Source of the DNA: J054 sp963850255
GTDB taxonomy: Bacteria; Pseudomonadota; Gammaproteobacteria; Steroidobacterales; GCA-2729495
Reading direction: 5' to 3'
DNA length: 64,000 bases
NCBI GenBank assembly: GCA_963850255.1
Contig: CAWKLL010000055.1
Span: 1 to 64,000 of the forward strand
Shown: piece by piece, positions 17,353-27,006 of the stretch
How positions within the stretch are numbered: the first letter of the stretch is position 1
Layout of the letters: each line of letters starts with the position of its first letter
Position numbers and translations under genes: made by a program
The notes under the pieces: generated by a model
Seen by the model: only the letters and a program-made list of their open reading frames with translations
Told to the model about the DNA's origin: nothing
Database searches by the model: none

Positions 17353-18464
17353 TCAGAAGCGGCGTGCGATTCTTTGCCAGAGGGAGCCGCGCGCATCGGG
17401 CAGCAGCTCGGTCCCGGCTTCGGGGTCGAGCTCCAGTGACAGGCTGAGACCTGCATTGGGGTCGTCCGCAACTTCATCAGCGCGTGTGACGAAGCGCTCG
17501 CGCCAGCCATTTTCAGCTCGGGTTTCTTCACTCGACTCGTTCTTATTATGTCCGTCGATGTGCCTGATATTACTATTATTATCAGTCGAGACTGCCGACG
17601 CAAGGCGATCCTTCAGCCCAGCCATTATGCCGTCGCCCGTGAGTCCTGCAGCCGTTGCCCTGGCTTCGGACTGGCTGAGCGCCAGGACCATTTCCCGGGC
17701 GTTGTCGCTGGCGCTGCCTTCTGCGGGCAGCATATGTGCCATGCCCATGCGGGCCAGTTCCTGCTCAACCCAGAAGTCACGCCCAGGCTCAGCTGATCGA
17801 CCCTGCCTCTCATTATGTTCAATGCCTGCCGGTATCTCTACCTTCGGCGCTGACTGTTTTTGTACACCGTACAGCAGCTCCGAACCGCGGATTGCAACCG
17901 GCGGGATGCGCATGTCGTCGGCCACGGACATCTCGGGGTCTTCGCCGAGCACGCGCGGATCCGGCAGGCCCTGGCCCTGGTCGGGCAGGGCCACGCTGGC
18001 CGGCAGGCGACTGCGCGGTTCATCGGCAGCCGGTTGCAGCACACTGGGCTCGAGCAACAGCCGCTGCCCGGTGGCCAGTTCATCGGCCATTATCGGCTGC
18101 TCGCCATGGCTGAGTCCCAGCGTGTGGCCGAGTTCGTGCAGCACGACCGTCAGCAGATCGATCTGATCGGCAGCCTCATCTCCGGGCAGCGCACTCAGCA
18201 CGTAGCCATCGGCGCCGGCGAACTCCTCATTCTCTTCGGTGTGCGCGTCGATGAACCAGCCGTGACCTGCCGCATTGCTGTCGATAACGATGCCGTCTTC
18301 GGTGATGCGACCCAGCTCTGCACCCGGCAGGTCGGCCAGGCCGATGGTCGATCATCGGCTCGTCTGTTGTTTCGCCCTGTCCGGCCCACAGGCTCCGCGC
18401 CGCTGCCAGCATGTGTCCAGTTCGGCCTGGCTCGGCGCTTGACACCTAGGCCTTGCTGCCCTCA
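17353..18464 (-). CDS. Matrixin-like zinc metalloprotease module, C-terminal end of the giant locus
   Basis: The frame from 18201 contains the metzincin motif HELGHTLGLSH (18104-18138) with PIMAD shortly after as a likely Met-turn. Coding signal continues upstream through two more frame changes: near 18352 into AAARSLWAGQGETTDEPMI and near 18412 into APSQAELDT. It thus recovers the usual pre-catalytic region IADLPGAELGRI-like / IDSNAAGHGWFID. In LEPR-XLL giant proteins this module is commonly the C-terminus. Here a TGA at 18464 separates it from the dockerin-like end, so it is either a separate small gene without a clear start or the tail of the giant protein cut off by errors. About 230 low-complexity residues follow the motif. 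Confidence 0.7.
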
Positions 18465-19116
18465 CCGCGGCCGCATCAGATTGCCGCCGCCACCGGCCGG
18501 CTGGCCGAACAGGCTCTTGAAGATGACCAGGTCAAGGAAGTTCACGAAGCCGCTGCTGTCCAGATCGGCCAACGGATCATTGTGACGAAATTGGATTGAA
18601 AGTAGACCAGGTCGAGAGGTTCACGAAACCGGAGTTATCGAAGTCAGCATCGCAGCGGTTGCCGATGCCATCATTGTCGGTGTCGGTCTGGTCCGGGTTG
18701 AAGAAGTCCGGGCAGTTGTCGATGTCATCGGCGACGCCGTCGCCGTCGCGGTCACCGGTGACATTGATATCGATCGTCACCGGCAGCGTGGTCAGCGCAT
18801 TGCCGACAGAACCGGCCGGGTCGCCGGTGTCCGTCACGGTGTACTCAAAGCTGTCCGGGCCGGTGAAGTCGAGGTTGCCGGTGTACTCGAAGGCGTTGTT
18901 GGCCACCTGCACCAGGTTGCCGTCGCCGGGCGGCGTGGTGATGGTGAAGATCAGATCGCCTGCCGACGTCTCGACGTCGCTGCCGTTCAGCACGATCAGC
19001 ACGGCTTGTTCTTCGAGCGCCTCGACCGTGGCCTGGCCCGTCGCGGTCGGTGCATCGTTGAGCGGATCGACGGTCAGGCTGACCAGTCGCTTCGGCGGTG
19101 CCGGTCTTGCCGTCAT
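18462..19116 (-). CDS. Giant protein segment: cadherin-like, TSP3 repeats and dockerin-like end
   Basis: Open from about 19089 in frame with PLNDAPTATGQATVEALEE, a cadherin-like/VCBS domain. Calcium-binding TSP3 repeats follow (DRDGDGVADDIDNCPDF and DQTDTDNDGIGNRCD), then DFDNSGFVNL. Single missing bases near 18620 and 18587 break a paired dockerin-like unit whose second half reads DPLADLDSSGFVNFLDLVIF. It ends in a Gly-rich tail and a TGA at 18464-18462. Such TSP3 plus dockerin-like pairs are common at the very C-terminus of exported proteobacterial proteins, so this may be the true end of the giant polypeptide. Confidence 0.65.
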
Positions 19117-22100
19117 CTACCTGGAAGGTGAAGTTGTCCGGGCCGTTGTAGTCGGCATCGGGCGTGTAGGTCACGGTGCCGGCCACCGGGTCGAAGCCAG
19201 AGAGCGTGCCGTGGTCCGGGCTCACGGTGATGCCGAAGCTCAGCACATCGCCCGCATCTGCATCCGAGCCGGTCAGCGTGATCAGGATCGAGTCATCTTC
19301 GTTGACGCTAACGGCCTGCGCATCGGCCACCGGGTCGGTGTTGTTCGAGCGGTCGACGGTCAGGAAGTAGATGAAGTCATCGCCGCCGGTGCCGTCGGCA
19401 TTGCCGTCCAGCGGGTTGCCGGCGGTGTCGAAGATGGCCAGCGTGCCCGACAGGGTCAGTCGGTACTCGCCGTCGGGGAGTACGCCGTCCAGCAGTTCCA
19501 GCGTCAGGTTGGTCTCCGGGAAGCTGTAGGCCGGGTTGATCGCGATGGCCACGTCATCGCCGGTGTCGAAATGCGTTGTCGCCGCCGGCCTCGATAAGCT
19601 GGTAGTTGGCCGGGCTGCGCGCGCTGATGCCGTCCAGTGACTCGCTGAAGGCCAGCTGCAGGCTGGTGAATCCCAGTGCGGTGGTGCCGCCGCTGGCACG
19701 GCAGGCCGACCACGTCGGTGACCTGTCGGCGGGGTGACGTCGCCCGAGTCGCCCTGGAACTCGTAGGCGCCGATGTCGAAGTAAGTCAGGCCCTCGGTCG
19801 GCGTCCAGGTCACCGAGTTGGCATTGGTGAGACTGGTCGCACCGTTGTAGCCGGACAGCACAAAGGTCACGCCGTTACCGGCCGACACGCCGATGGTCGG
19901 GCTCAGGTTCTGGTTGCCGTTGCCGTAGTCGAAGCGGAACGTGCCGTCGTCGAACAGGGTGACCGAGAAATTCACCTCGGTGTTGCTATTTTGCTCATTG
20001 CCCTGCCAGCGGATGGTGGTCTGATTGGCCACCGTCTCGTCGATGAAGACGTCGCCGCCGGTTACATTGGTCTGCAGATCATCCCACAGGGGCGCGATGC
20101 GCACGTTGTTCTGCAGCACCTCAAGACTATTGTCGTTGGCGCCCGTGGTCGTGCCGTTCGGACCGGCGAACTGCAGGTAGCCGTTGGTGTTGACCGTGAC
20201 CGAGTTGTAATCGGTGCCGTAGAAATTGAACGCAAAAGGCAGGTTGTAGGTCTGGTTCTGATTGGGGGAACGCCAGTTCTGCGCCAGGCCGCCCGTCGTG
20301 AAGCTGCTGGAACCTGTGTCACCCTCGACGAACAATTCGAAACCGATGCCGCCGTTCGGATCGGTGCTCGGATCGTCCTGGCGATTGCGGCCCAGCAGGT
20401 CGGTGAACGGCGCGACATAGCCGTTAGCCCGGTCAATGGCCGGCGAGAATGCCTGCAGATTGAAATTATCATCCGCGCCGTTACCCTCCGACACGCCCTG
20501 CTCACCGAACACGTTGTCAGCCCCATCAATGTCGAGGAACAGGGGATCAATGGGGAGAATATCTAGACTGCTCGAACCCTGCCCTGAGCCACCCTGCCAG
20601 GCAGCGAGGTCAGCGTAGCTTGTGCTGCCCCACTCACCGATATTCGCGGCACTCGAGGAGCCACGGTAAAACAGGTTGTAGTCGGACTGGAAGCCCAACT
20701 GTGCGTTGGCATTGACGCTGAGGATGGTGCCGATGTCCGACCAGAGTATGTTGTTGGCCACCAGTGCATTGGCATTGCCGGAACTGGTGAAAACCAGCGC
20801 ATCCCCGACACTCTGGTAGATGGTGTTGTTGACGATTTCGATGCCGTTGGTATTGAAACTGACCACCACGCCCTGGTTGGTGTTGTCATAGATCAGGTTC
20901 GAATACAGGTCTGCAGCCCCCCCGCTGACACTGATACCGATGGGGTTCGAGTAGACGCGATTCCCGACAAGGTCAGCAGTGGTGTTGGTGGCGTTGATGC
21001 CGATGCTGAGGTTGGCGTACACCTCGTTTCCATCCACCAGGGCACCGCCGGCATCAATGCCAAACCAGTTACCGAAAACTTCGTTGCCGGTAACGCGGGA
21101 TCCGCCCGAAATACCAACATCGTTACTGCCCGTGTGGCCGTAGACGACATTGTTTTCGACGGTCGAGCTAAACGCCGTGATACCGCGGAAATTGTTGTCG
21201 TGGATCTCGCTATTTCGAATGACGGTCGTTGCATTCGCGTTGGTGGCTTCCACGCCGGTATTGTTGCTGAAGGCTTCAATGCCATCGATCAACGCGTCAA
21301 CATTGTTGATGAGACGGATGCCGGAGCTGCCATGCCCGAAATACTGCCCACCGGTCACGGTCAGCTGATCACTGTTAGTCGTTATGTAGGCGCCGTACTG
21401 GGAATTATCCCGAACGATTAGATTTTCAAGCGTCAGGCCGTCGCTATCGGATACGGAGTCGGCATAGATACCGTAGTAGGCGCCGGTAATCTCCAGGTTA
21501 GCCAATGTCACATCGTCGGCGTTGAACAGTTCGAAAACCCGTGTGCTGCTGATCAAATTAGCCCGGTCCAGCAACGCCACATTGCCCAGTTCGGCAGGGC
21601 CCCGGATTTCGACGCCCGAATCATCGGCGGTGATATCAATATTCTGAATAATCGTATAGTCGCCGGTGTCGACGTAGATGATGTCGCCGTCGCCGAGCTC
21701 GTAGGCGCGCAGCACCGCGGCGATGCTGGCCATGGGCGTGGCCGCAGACTTGCCGTCATTGGCGTTATCGCCAATGGCCGTGGTGTATTCATCGTTGGTC
21801 AGGTTGGCATCGTTAACGAAGTACGCGTTGCCCGCATTGGCGATCAGGAAGGCCTCGTCCGAGTCGTCCTGTGGCTGCGCGCCGTCGTTGGCAATGGCCC
21901 GGATCAGCGCCTCGTTGCCCACGGTTTCCGGGCCGGCTACCCAGTTGTAGCTGCCCTCGCCGAAGCGATCCACGCCCTGGTTTGCCGCGATCAGGTTCCA
22001 GCTCGCGCCGTTGTCCGTGGACAGTTCCAGGTTCACCGTCGGACTGGCCACGCCGCCGCTGTTCACCTTCACCAACTCGATGGCCGGACAGCACCGGACC

Positions 22101-22195
22101 GGAACCGGATACGTGCACCAGTTCCAGGTCGATGCCGGCATCGCCGCTGGCCGTGACCGCGAACTCCTGCAGCGTCGCCACCTTGGCCACGCCAC
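18845..22195 (-). CDS. Giant protein segment: beta-helix, nidogen-like and cadherin-like domains
   Basis: True coding in this frame begins near 22085 (AIELVKVNSGGVASPTVN). A beta-helix of right-handed parallel type follows, with many Asn-rich rungs such as NNTGVEATNANATTVIRNSE. Next is a nidogen-like stretch (FNFYGTDYNSVTVNTNGYLQ, then RIAPLWDDLQTN). Two compensating frame changes (about 19720 and 19570) interrupt a Big-type domain. A cadherin-like domain with DYNGPDNFTFQVDDGKTG then closes it. The last roughly 80 codons of the open frame, after an extra base near 19089, are out of frame and not coding. Confidence 0.7.
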   Translation of the reverse strand: MAWPRWRRCRSSRSRPAAMPASTWNWCTYPVPVRCCPAIELVKVNSGGVASPTVNLELSTDNGASWNLIAANQGVDRFGEGSYNWVAGPETVGNEALIRAIANDGAQPQDDSDEAFLIANAGNAYFVNDANLTNDEYTTAIGDNANDGKSAATPMASIAAVLRAYELGDGDIIYVDTGDYTIIQNIDITADDSGVEIRGPAELGNVALLDRANLISSTRVFELFNADDVTLANLEITGAYYGIYADSVSDSDGLTLENLIVRDNSQYGAYITTNSDQLTVTGGQYFGHGSSGIRLINNVDALIDGIEAFSNNTGVEATNANATTVIRNSEIHDNNFRGITAFSSTVENNVVYGHTGSNDVGISGGSRVTGNEVFGNWFGIDAGGALVDGNEVYANLSIGINATNTTADLVGNRVYSNPIGISVSGGAADLYSNLIYDNTNQGVVVSFNTNGIEIVNNTIYQSVGDALVFTSSGNANALVANNILWSDIGTILSVNANAQLGFQSDYNLFYRGSSSAANIGEWGSTSYADLAAWQGGSGQGSSSLDILPIDPLFLDIDGADNVFGEQGVSEGNGADDNFNLQAFSPAIDRANGYVAPFTDLLGRNRQDDPSTDPNGGIGFELFVEGDTGSSSFTTGGLAQNWRSPNQNQTYNLPFAFNFYGTDYNSVTVNTNGYLQFAGPNGTTTGANDNSLEVLQNNVRIAPLWDDLQTNVTGGDVFIDETVANQTTIRWQGNEQNSNTEVNFSVTLFDDGTFRFDYGNGNQNLSPTIGVSAGNGVTFVLSGYNGATSLTNANSVTWTPTEGLTYFDIGAYEFQGDSGDVTPPTGHRRGRPAVPAAAPPHWDSPACSWPSASHWTASARAARPTTSLSRPAATTHFDTGDDVAIAINPAYSFPETNLTLELLDGVLPDGEYRLTLSGTLAIFDTAGNPLDGNADGTGGDDFIYFLTVDRSNNTDPVADAQAVSVNEDDSILITLTGSDADAGDVLSFGITVSPDHGTLSGFDPVAGTVTYTPDADYNGPDNFTFQVDDGKTGTAEATGQPDRRSAQRCTDRDGPGHGRGARRTSRADRAERQRRRDVGRRSDLHHHHAARRRQPGAGGQQRLRVHRQPRLHRPGQL

Positions 22196-24146
22196 CGGTA
22201 TCAGCCAGCAGGTCGTAGTCGTCCAGCACCGTCGCGCCCTGCAAGTTGATATCGAACACGCGGCTCGCGGTGGTCTCCGGCGCGAAGTGCAGGCGGATCA
22301 GGTAGTCGCCGTCGGCCGCCGGCAACAGCCATTGCAGGCGATCATTGCCCGGCGTGCTGGTGGCCTCGGCATAGCTCTGGTAGACGGCATTCGGCGGCGG
22401 GTTCGCTACCCCGCTCACATCCACCGTACCGGTTAATGAATCGGTGCCGGAAGTCACAGTCTGGTAGCTATTGCCGGCCCAGGTGCCGAGCAGCGGATCA
22501 CTCACCGTCGTGGTGCTGCCGGTATTGAGCAGCAGGCTCGGATCTTCCTGCGCCAGCCCGGCGACGCGGTAGTCGATCTGCACGCTGTCGCCGACGATCA
22601 GTTTCTCCAGCCCGTTGGGGCTGAGCACCTGCACGATCTCGGCCGGGCTCTGCGTGGCCTCCAGCGTATTGCCGTAGGCACCCACGTTAATACGCGCACC
22701 GTTCGGACCCGGTTCCGTCAGGTAGAAGAAGCCCGGATCGCCACGGTCGATGCCCGGCGAACCCGCCTGCAGATGGAAGTCGTCGTCCGTTGCGGTCGCA
22801 CCATCCAGGTTTATCAGCGTCATACGGTCGGCGCGATTCGGGAGCGTGCTGTTCAGGTAGTTCATGGTCACGCTCAGCGTGCCATCGGTCACCTGGAAGG
22901 TACCGATGCTGCCTGAGTCAGAGGACGTCTGGTTGATATTGCCGGAAGCGCCCAGCACGCCGCTGCCATCACTGACCGTATAGTTGACCACCGCATTGGA
23001 GGGCGATTGCGGCCAGTCGGCGCGCAGACTGTAGGTACCGTTCGCCAGACCCGTGTAGGTCCAGGTTGCCGTGCCCGAGGTCCCGCTGTCGTTGCGCAGG
23101 TAACTGCCGCCTTCTGCCTCTGCATCGGCCACCGGGGTCCAGGTGCCCACAGTGCTGAAGCCTGCATCGCCGTCGTCAATGACAACTTCCGACAGCCCAA
23201 GGTCGTTGTCTGCGCCATCAACATCCACGAACTGCGGATCCGTCACGATGCTGTGCTCGTCCAGCCCCAGCTCGTAGAACCAGTCGGCCCGGTTGTCGAA
23301 GCTCTTGCCTTCCCACAGGCCCAGCGTGCCGCTGCCGGTTAACTCGATCAGGTTGTAGTCGCTGACGAAGTCATCCTGGCTGTCATCATCCACCCGGATC
23401 GCCGTGCCCTCGGCCACCGAAATAATGTTGCTGTTCAGCCGTACATCATCGGCCGACACCCAGATACCGTCGCCCTGCGGCTGGTAAATACTGTTGTTGC
23501 GAATATCGGCGTCAGCACCGGCCGCGAAAATGCCGTAGTCGGTGTTGTTGTAGATCAGGTTGTTGCTGGCCTCGCCGCGGAAGGTGATTACCGCACCGGC
23601 GCGGTTGTCGAAGATCACGTTGCCGATCATCGTCGCAGAATTATTAAAGTAAATGCCCCGATCGGTGTTGCCGTATGAGGTGTTGGCCTCGGCCAGGCCA
23701 CCGCTCATGGAGAAGCCGTCCGCGTTGCCGTAGCTCACGTTATCCAGGAAATGCCCGCTGCCGATAAAGCCGGCCGCCAGTCCGCCGCCTACGTTGCCCA
23801 GCTGACCATAGGCCACGTTGTTGGTCGCCAGAACGCCGCCGCCGGCATTAATCCCGTAGTTACCGTTGTCATAGGCCAGGCTGTCGCGGATCTCGGCACC
23901 TGCGCCGCTCGCGATGATCCCTTGCTGCGAGTTATTCCATGCGGTTACGTTCTCAACGTAGCCATCGATGTTATTGAACAGGTACAGGCCGATGGTCTGC
24001 GTATAAACCGGCGTCTCGCTGTTGTAGAACAGCGCATCGGTTACCGTCGCGTTCGTCGAGTTGTTGGTCTGCAGGCCTCTGCCGTTGTTGTCGAAGTACT
24101 CACCGCCGGTTACCGTCAACCCGTCGTTGCCGTTGCTCAAGAACAC
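21384..24146 (-). repeat. Long tandem repeat inside the giant gene, copy 2
   Basis: This copy starts 2,763 nt (921 codons) after copy 1, measured at GNDGLTVTGG. Stretches such as 23330-24000 differ from 26093-26763 at only a few positions, mostly synonymous. Towards its distal end it diverges into a third, poorly conserved copy. Confidence 0.8.
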
Positions 24147-26909
24147 GCCGTCGTTCGCGTTCTCATACACCGACAGGTTGTTCAGCGTCACGCCGTCACT
24201 GTCGGAGGTGCTATTCGCATAAAGCCCGATGTAGGCGCCGGTCAGGTCCAGGTTGCTGAAGATCGTGCCGTCGGCATCGAACAGTTCGAACACCCGCGTG
24301 CTCGACAGGGTGTTGCTCCGGTCCAGAACCGCCGCATAGCCCAGATCACCCAGGTCCTCAGGACCGCGGATCTCAACGCCGGCATCGTCGGCGGTGATGA
24401 AGATGTTCTGGATCACTTGATAGTCGCCGGTGTCGACAAAGACGATGTCGCCCGGACCGAGGTCGTAAGCACGCAGGACCGCCGCAATACTGGCCATCGG
24501 CGTGGCCGCGGTCTTGCCGTCGTTGGCGTTATCGCCGATCGCGGTGCTGTACTCGTCATTCACCTGGCTGGCATCATTGACGAAGTACTCGTTGCCCGCG
24601 TTGGCGATCAGGAAAGCCTCGTCCGAGTCATCCTGCGGCTGCGTACCGTCATTAGCAATGGCCCGGATCAACGCGGTGTTGCCCACTGTCTCCGGCGTCG
24701 CCGTCCAGCTATAGCTGCCGTTGCCGAAGCGATCCACGCCCTGATTTGCCGCGATCAGGTTCCAGCTCGCGCCGTTGTCCGTGGACAGTTCCAGGTTCAC
24801 CGTCGGACTGGCCACACCACCGGCATTGACCTTTACCAGTTCGATCCCCGACAGCACCGGACCAGAACCAGACTGGTGCAACAGCTCCAGATCGATGCCC
24901 GCATCGCCGCTCGCCGTGACCGCAAACTCCTGCACCGTGGCCACCTTGGCCAGCCCGCCCGTGTCGGCCAGCAGGTCGTAGTCATCCAGCACCGTCGCGC
25001 CCTGCAGGTTGATATCGAATATGCGGCTCGCCGTGGTCTCCGGGGCGAAGTGCAGCCGGATCAGGTAATCCCCGTCGGCCGCCGGCAGCAGCCATTGCAG
25101 GCGCTCGCCGGCAACGGGACTACTGATATACGCATAGTTCTGGTAGACGCCCTGTGGCGGCGGGTTGCTGACCCCGCTGACATCCACCGAGCCGGTCAGG
25201 GACTGTTCGTTTTCATTCACCACCTGGTAGCTGTTACCAGCCCAGGTGCCGAGCAGCGGATCGCCCACCGTCGTGCTGCTGCCCACGTTCATCAACAGCG
25301 CCGTATCTTCCTGAGCCAAACCGGCTACCCGGTAGTCGATCTGCACACTATCGCCGATGGTGAGCTTCTCCAGCCCGTTGGGGCTGAGCACCTGCACGAT
25401 CTCAGCCGGGCTCTGCGTGGCTTCAACCGTATTGCCGTAGGCGCCGACGTTAACCCGCGCACCGTTGGGACCCGGCTCGGCCAGGTAGAAGCGGTCTGGA
25501 TCGCCGCGGTCGATACCCGGCGAACTCGACTGCAGGTGGAAGTCGTCGTCCACAGCCGTCGCGCCATCCAGATGGATCAGCGTCATCCGGTCTGCACGAT
25601 TCTGCAGCGTGCTGTTCAGGTAGGCCATGCTCACGCTGAGCGTGCCGTCGGTTACCTCGAACGTGCCCAGATACCCGGAAGTTGAGGACGCCTGGTTGAT
25701 ATTGCCCGTCACCCCCAGTACGCCACTGCCGTCGCTCACGGTGTAGCGGACCACCGCATTGGCGGGCGACAACGGCCAGTCCGCTCGCAGGCTGTAGACG
25801 CCGTTGGCCAGACCCGTGTACGTCCAGCTAGCAGTACCCGACGTGCCGCTTTGATTGAGCAGGTAACTGCCGCCCTCAGCCTCGGCATCGAATACCTCGG
25901 TCCATGTGCCCGTGGTACTGAACTCCGCATCACCGTCATCAACGACGGTGCTTTCGAGACCCAGGTCACTATCACCGCCAGCCGGATTCACGAACTGCGG
26001 GTCGGTGACGATGCTGTGCTCATCCAGCCCCAGCTCATAGAACCAGTCCGCGCGGTTATCGAAGCTCTTGCCTTCCCACAGGCCCAGCGCGCCGCTGCCG
26101 GCTAACTCGATCAGGTTGTAGTCGCTGACGAAGTCATCCTGGCTGTCATCATCCACCCGGATCGCCGTGCCCTCGGCCACCGAAATGATGTTGCTGTTCA
26201 GCCGTACATCATCGGCCGACACCCAGATACCGTCGCCCTGCGGCTGGTAAATGCTGTTGTTGCGAATATCGGCGTCAGCGCCGGCCGCGAAAATACCGTA
26301 GTCGGTGTTGTTGTAGATCAGGTTGTTGCTGGCCTCGCCGCGGAAGGTGATTACCGCACCGGCGCGGTTGTCGAAGATCACGTTGCCGATCATCGTCGCG
26401 GAATTATTGAAGTAAATGCCCCGATCGGTGTTGCCGTATGAGGTGTTGGCCTCGGCCAGGCCGCCGCTCAGCGAGAAGCCGTCCGCGTTGCCGTAGCTCA
26501 CGTTATCCAGGAAATGCCCGCTGCCGATAAAGCCGGCCGCCAGACCCCCGCCCACGTTGCCCAGCTGGCCGTAGGCGACGTTGTTGGTCGCCAGCACGCC
26601 GCCGCCGGCATTGATCCCGTAGTTGCCGTTGTCATAGGCCAGGCTGTCGCGGATCTCGGCACCTGCGCCGCTCGCGATGATCCCTTGCTGCGAGTTATTC
26701 CATGCCGTTACGTTCTCAACGTAGCCATCGATGTTATTGAACAGGTACAGGCCGATGTTCTGCGTGTAGATCGGCGTCTCGGTGTTATAGAACAACGCGT
26801 CCGTCACCACCGCACCGACGCTGTTGTTGGTCTGCAGGCCACTGCCATTGTTGTCGTAGTACTGACCGCCGGTCACCGTCAGCCCGTCGTTGCCGTTGCT
26901 CAGGAACAC
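21813..26909 (-). CDS. Giant protein segment: two near-identical 921-residue beta-helix/Ig modules
   Basis: A 1,698-residue open frame, coding to about 22085. Each module has a beta-helix of Asn/Gly-rich rungs (GLYLFNNIDGYVENVTAWNN, DSLAYDNGNYGINAGGGVLA, then RGIYFNNSATMIGNVIFDN), a linker DYNLIEL and DPQFV, a CBM-like beta-sandwich, a SPAEIVQVLSPNGLEKL motif, a malectin-like stretch (LIRLHFAPETTASR) and an Ig-like domain ending LIANAGNEYFVND. The right-handed beta-helix and malectin assignments are by pattern only. The distal 90 codons (below about 22085) are out of frame after one extra base. Confidence 0.75.
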   Translation of the reverse strand: MFLSNGNDGLTVTGGQYYDNNGSGLQTNNSVGAVVTDALFYNTETPIYTQNIGLYLFNNIDGYVENVTAWNNSQQGIIASGAGAEIRDSLAYDNGNYGINAGGGVLATNNVAYGQLGNVGGGLAAGFIGSGHFLDNVSYGNADGFSLSGGLAEANTSYGNTDRGIYFNNSATMIGNVIFDNRAGAVITFRGEASNNLIYNNTDYGIFAAGADADIRNNSIYQPQGDGIWVSADDVRLNSNIISVAEGTAIRVDDDSQDDFVSDYNLIELAGSGALGLWEGKSFDNRADWFYELGLDEHSIVTDPQFVNPAGGDSDLGLESTVVDDGDAEFSTTGTWTEVFDAEAEGGSYLLNQSGTSGTASWTYTGLANGVYSLRADWPLSPANAVVRYTVSDGSGVLGVTGNINQASSTSGYLGTFEVTDGTLSVSMAYLNSTLQNRADRMTLIHLDGATAVDDDFHLQSSSPGIDRGDPDRFYLAEPGPNGARVNVGAYGNTVEATQSPAEIVQVLSPNGLEKLTIGDSVQIDYRVAGLAQEDTALLMNVGSSTTVGDPLLGTWAGNSYQVVNENEQSLTGSVDVSGVSNPPPQGVYQNYAYISSPVAGERLQWLLPAADGDYLIRLHFAPETTASRIFDINLQGATVLDDYDLLADTGGLAKVATVQEFAVTASGDAGIDLELLHQSGSGPVLSGIELVKVNAGGVASPTVNLELSTDNGASWNLIAANQGVDRFGNGSYSWTATPETVGNTALIRAIANDGTQPQDDSDEAFLIANAGNEYFVNDASQVNDEYSTAIGDNANDGKTAATPMASIAAVLRAYDLGPGDIVFVDTGDYQVIQNIFITADDAGVEIRGPEDLGDLGYAAVLDRSNTLSSTRVFELFDADGTIFSNLDLTGAYIGLYANSTSDSDGVTLNNLSVYENANDGVFLSNGNDGLTVTGGEYFDNNGRGLQTNNSTNATVTDALFYNSETPVYTQTIGLYLFNNIDGYVENVTAWNNSQQGIIASGAGAEIRDSLAYDNGNYGINAGGGVLATNNVAYGQLGNVGGGLAAGFIGSGHFLDNVSYGNADGFSMSGGLAEANTSYGNTDRGIYFNNSATMIGNVIFDNRAGAVITFRGEASNNLIYNNTDYGIFAAGADADIRNNSIYQPQGDGIWVSADDVRLNSNIISVAEGTAIRVDDDSQDDFVSDYNLIELTGSGTLGLWEGKSFDNRADWFYELGLDEHSIVTDPQFVDVDGADNDLGLSEVVIDDGDAGFSTVGTWTPVADAEAEGGSYLRNDSGTSGTATWTYTGLANGTYSLRADWPQSPSNAVVNYTVSDGSGVLGASGNINQTSSDSGSIGTFQVTDGTLSVTMNYLNSTLPNRADRMTLINLDGATATDDDFHLQAGSPGIDRGDPGFFYLTEPGPNGARINVGAYGNTLEATQSPAEIVQVLSPNGLEKLIVGDSVQIDYRVAGLAQEDPSLLLNTGSTTTVSDPLLGTWAGNSYQTVTSGTDSLTGTVDVSGVANPPPNAVYQSYAEATSTPGNDRLQWLLPAADGDYLIRLHFAPETTASRVFDINLQGATVLDDYDLLADTGGVAKVATLQEFAVTASGDAGIDLELVHVSGSGPVLSGHRVGEGEQRRRGQSDGEPGTVHGQRRELEPDRGKPGRGSLRRGQLQLGSRPGNRGQRGADPGHCQRRRAATGRLGRGLPDRQCGQRVLR
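24147..26909 (-). repeat. Long tandem repeat inside the giant gene, copy 1
   Basis: First of two near-identical units of about 2.76 kb. The strongest identity lies in the beta-helix part, and the Ig-like end is more diverged. A more distant relative precedes it at 27007-28155. Confidence 0.8.
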
Positions 26910-27006
26910 GCCGTCGTTGGCATTACTCGTACACCGACAGGTTGTTCAGCGTCACGCCGTCACTGTTCGATGAACCGCTGGCATACAAGCCCGTAGTAGG
27001 CGCCCG

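Noticed and set aside
23751..25685. Plus-strand open frame of 644 codons opposite the giant gene
   Set aside because: It mirrors the tandem repeat on the other strand. Composition (Val, Arg, His, Gln) and lack of domains mark it as an antisense shadow.
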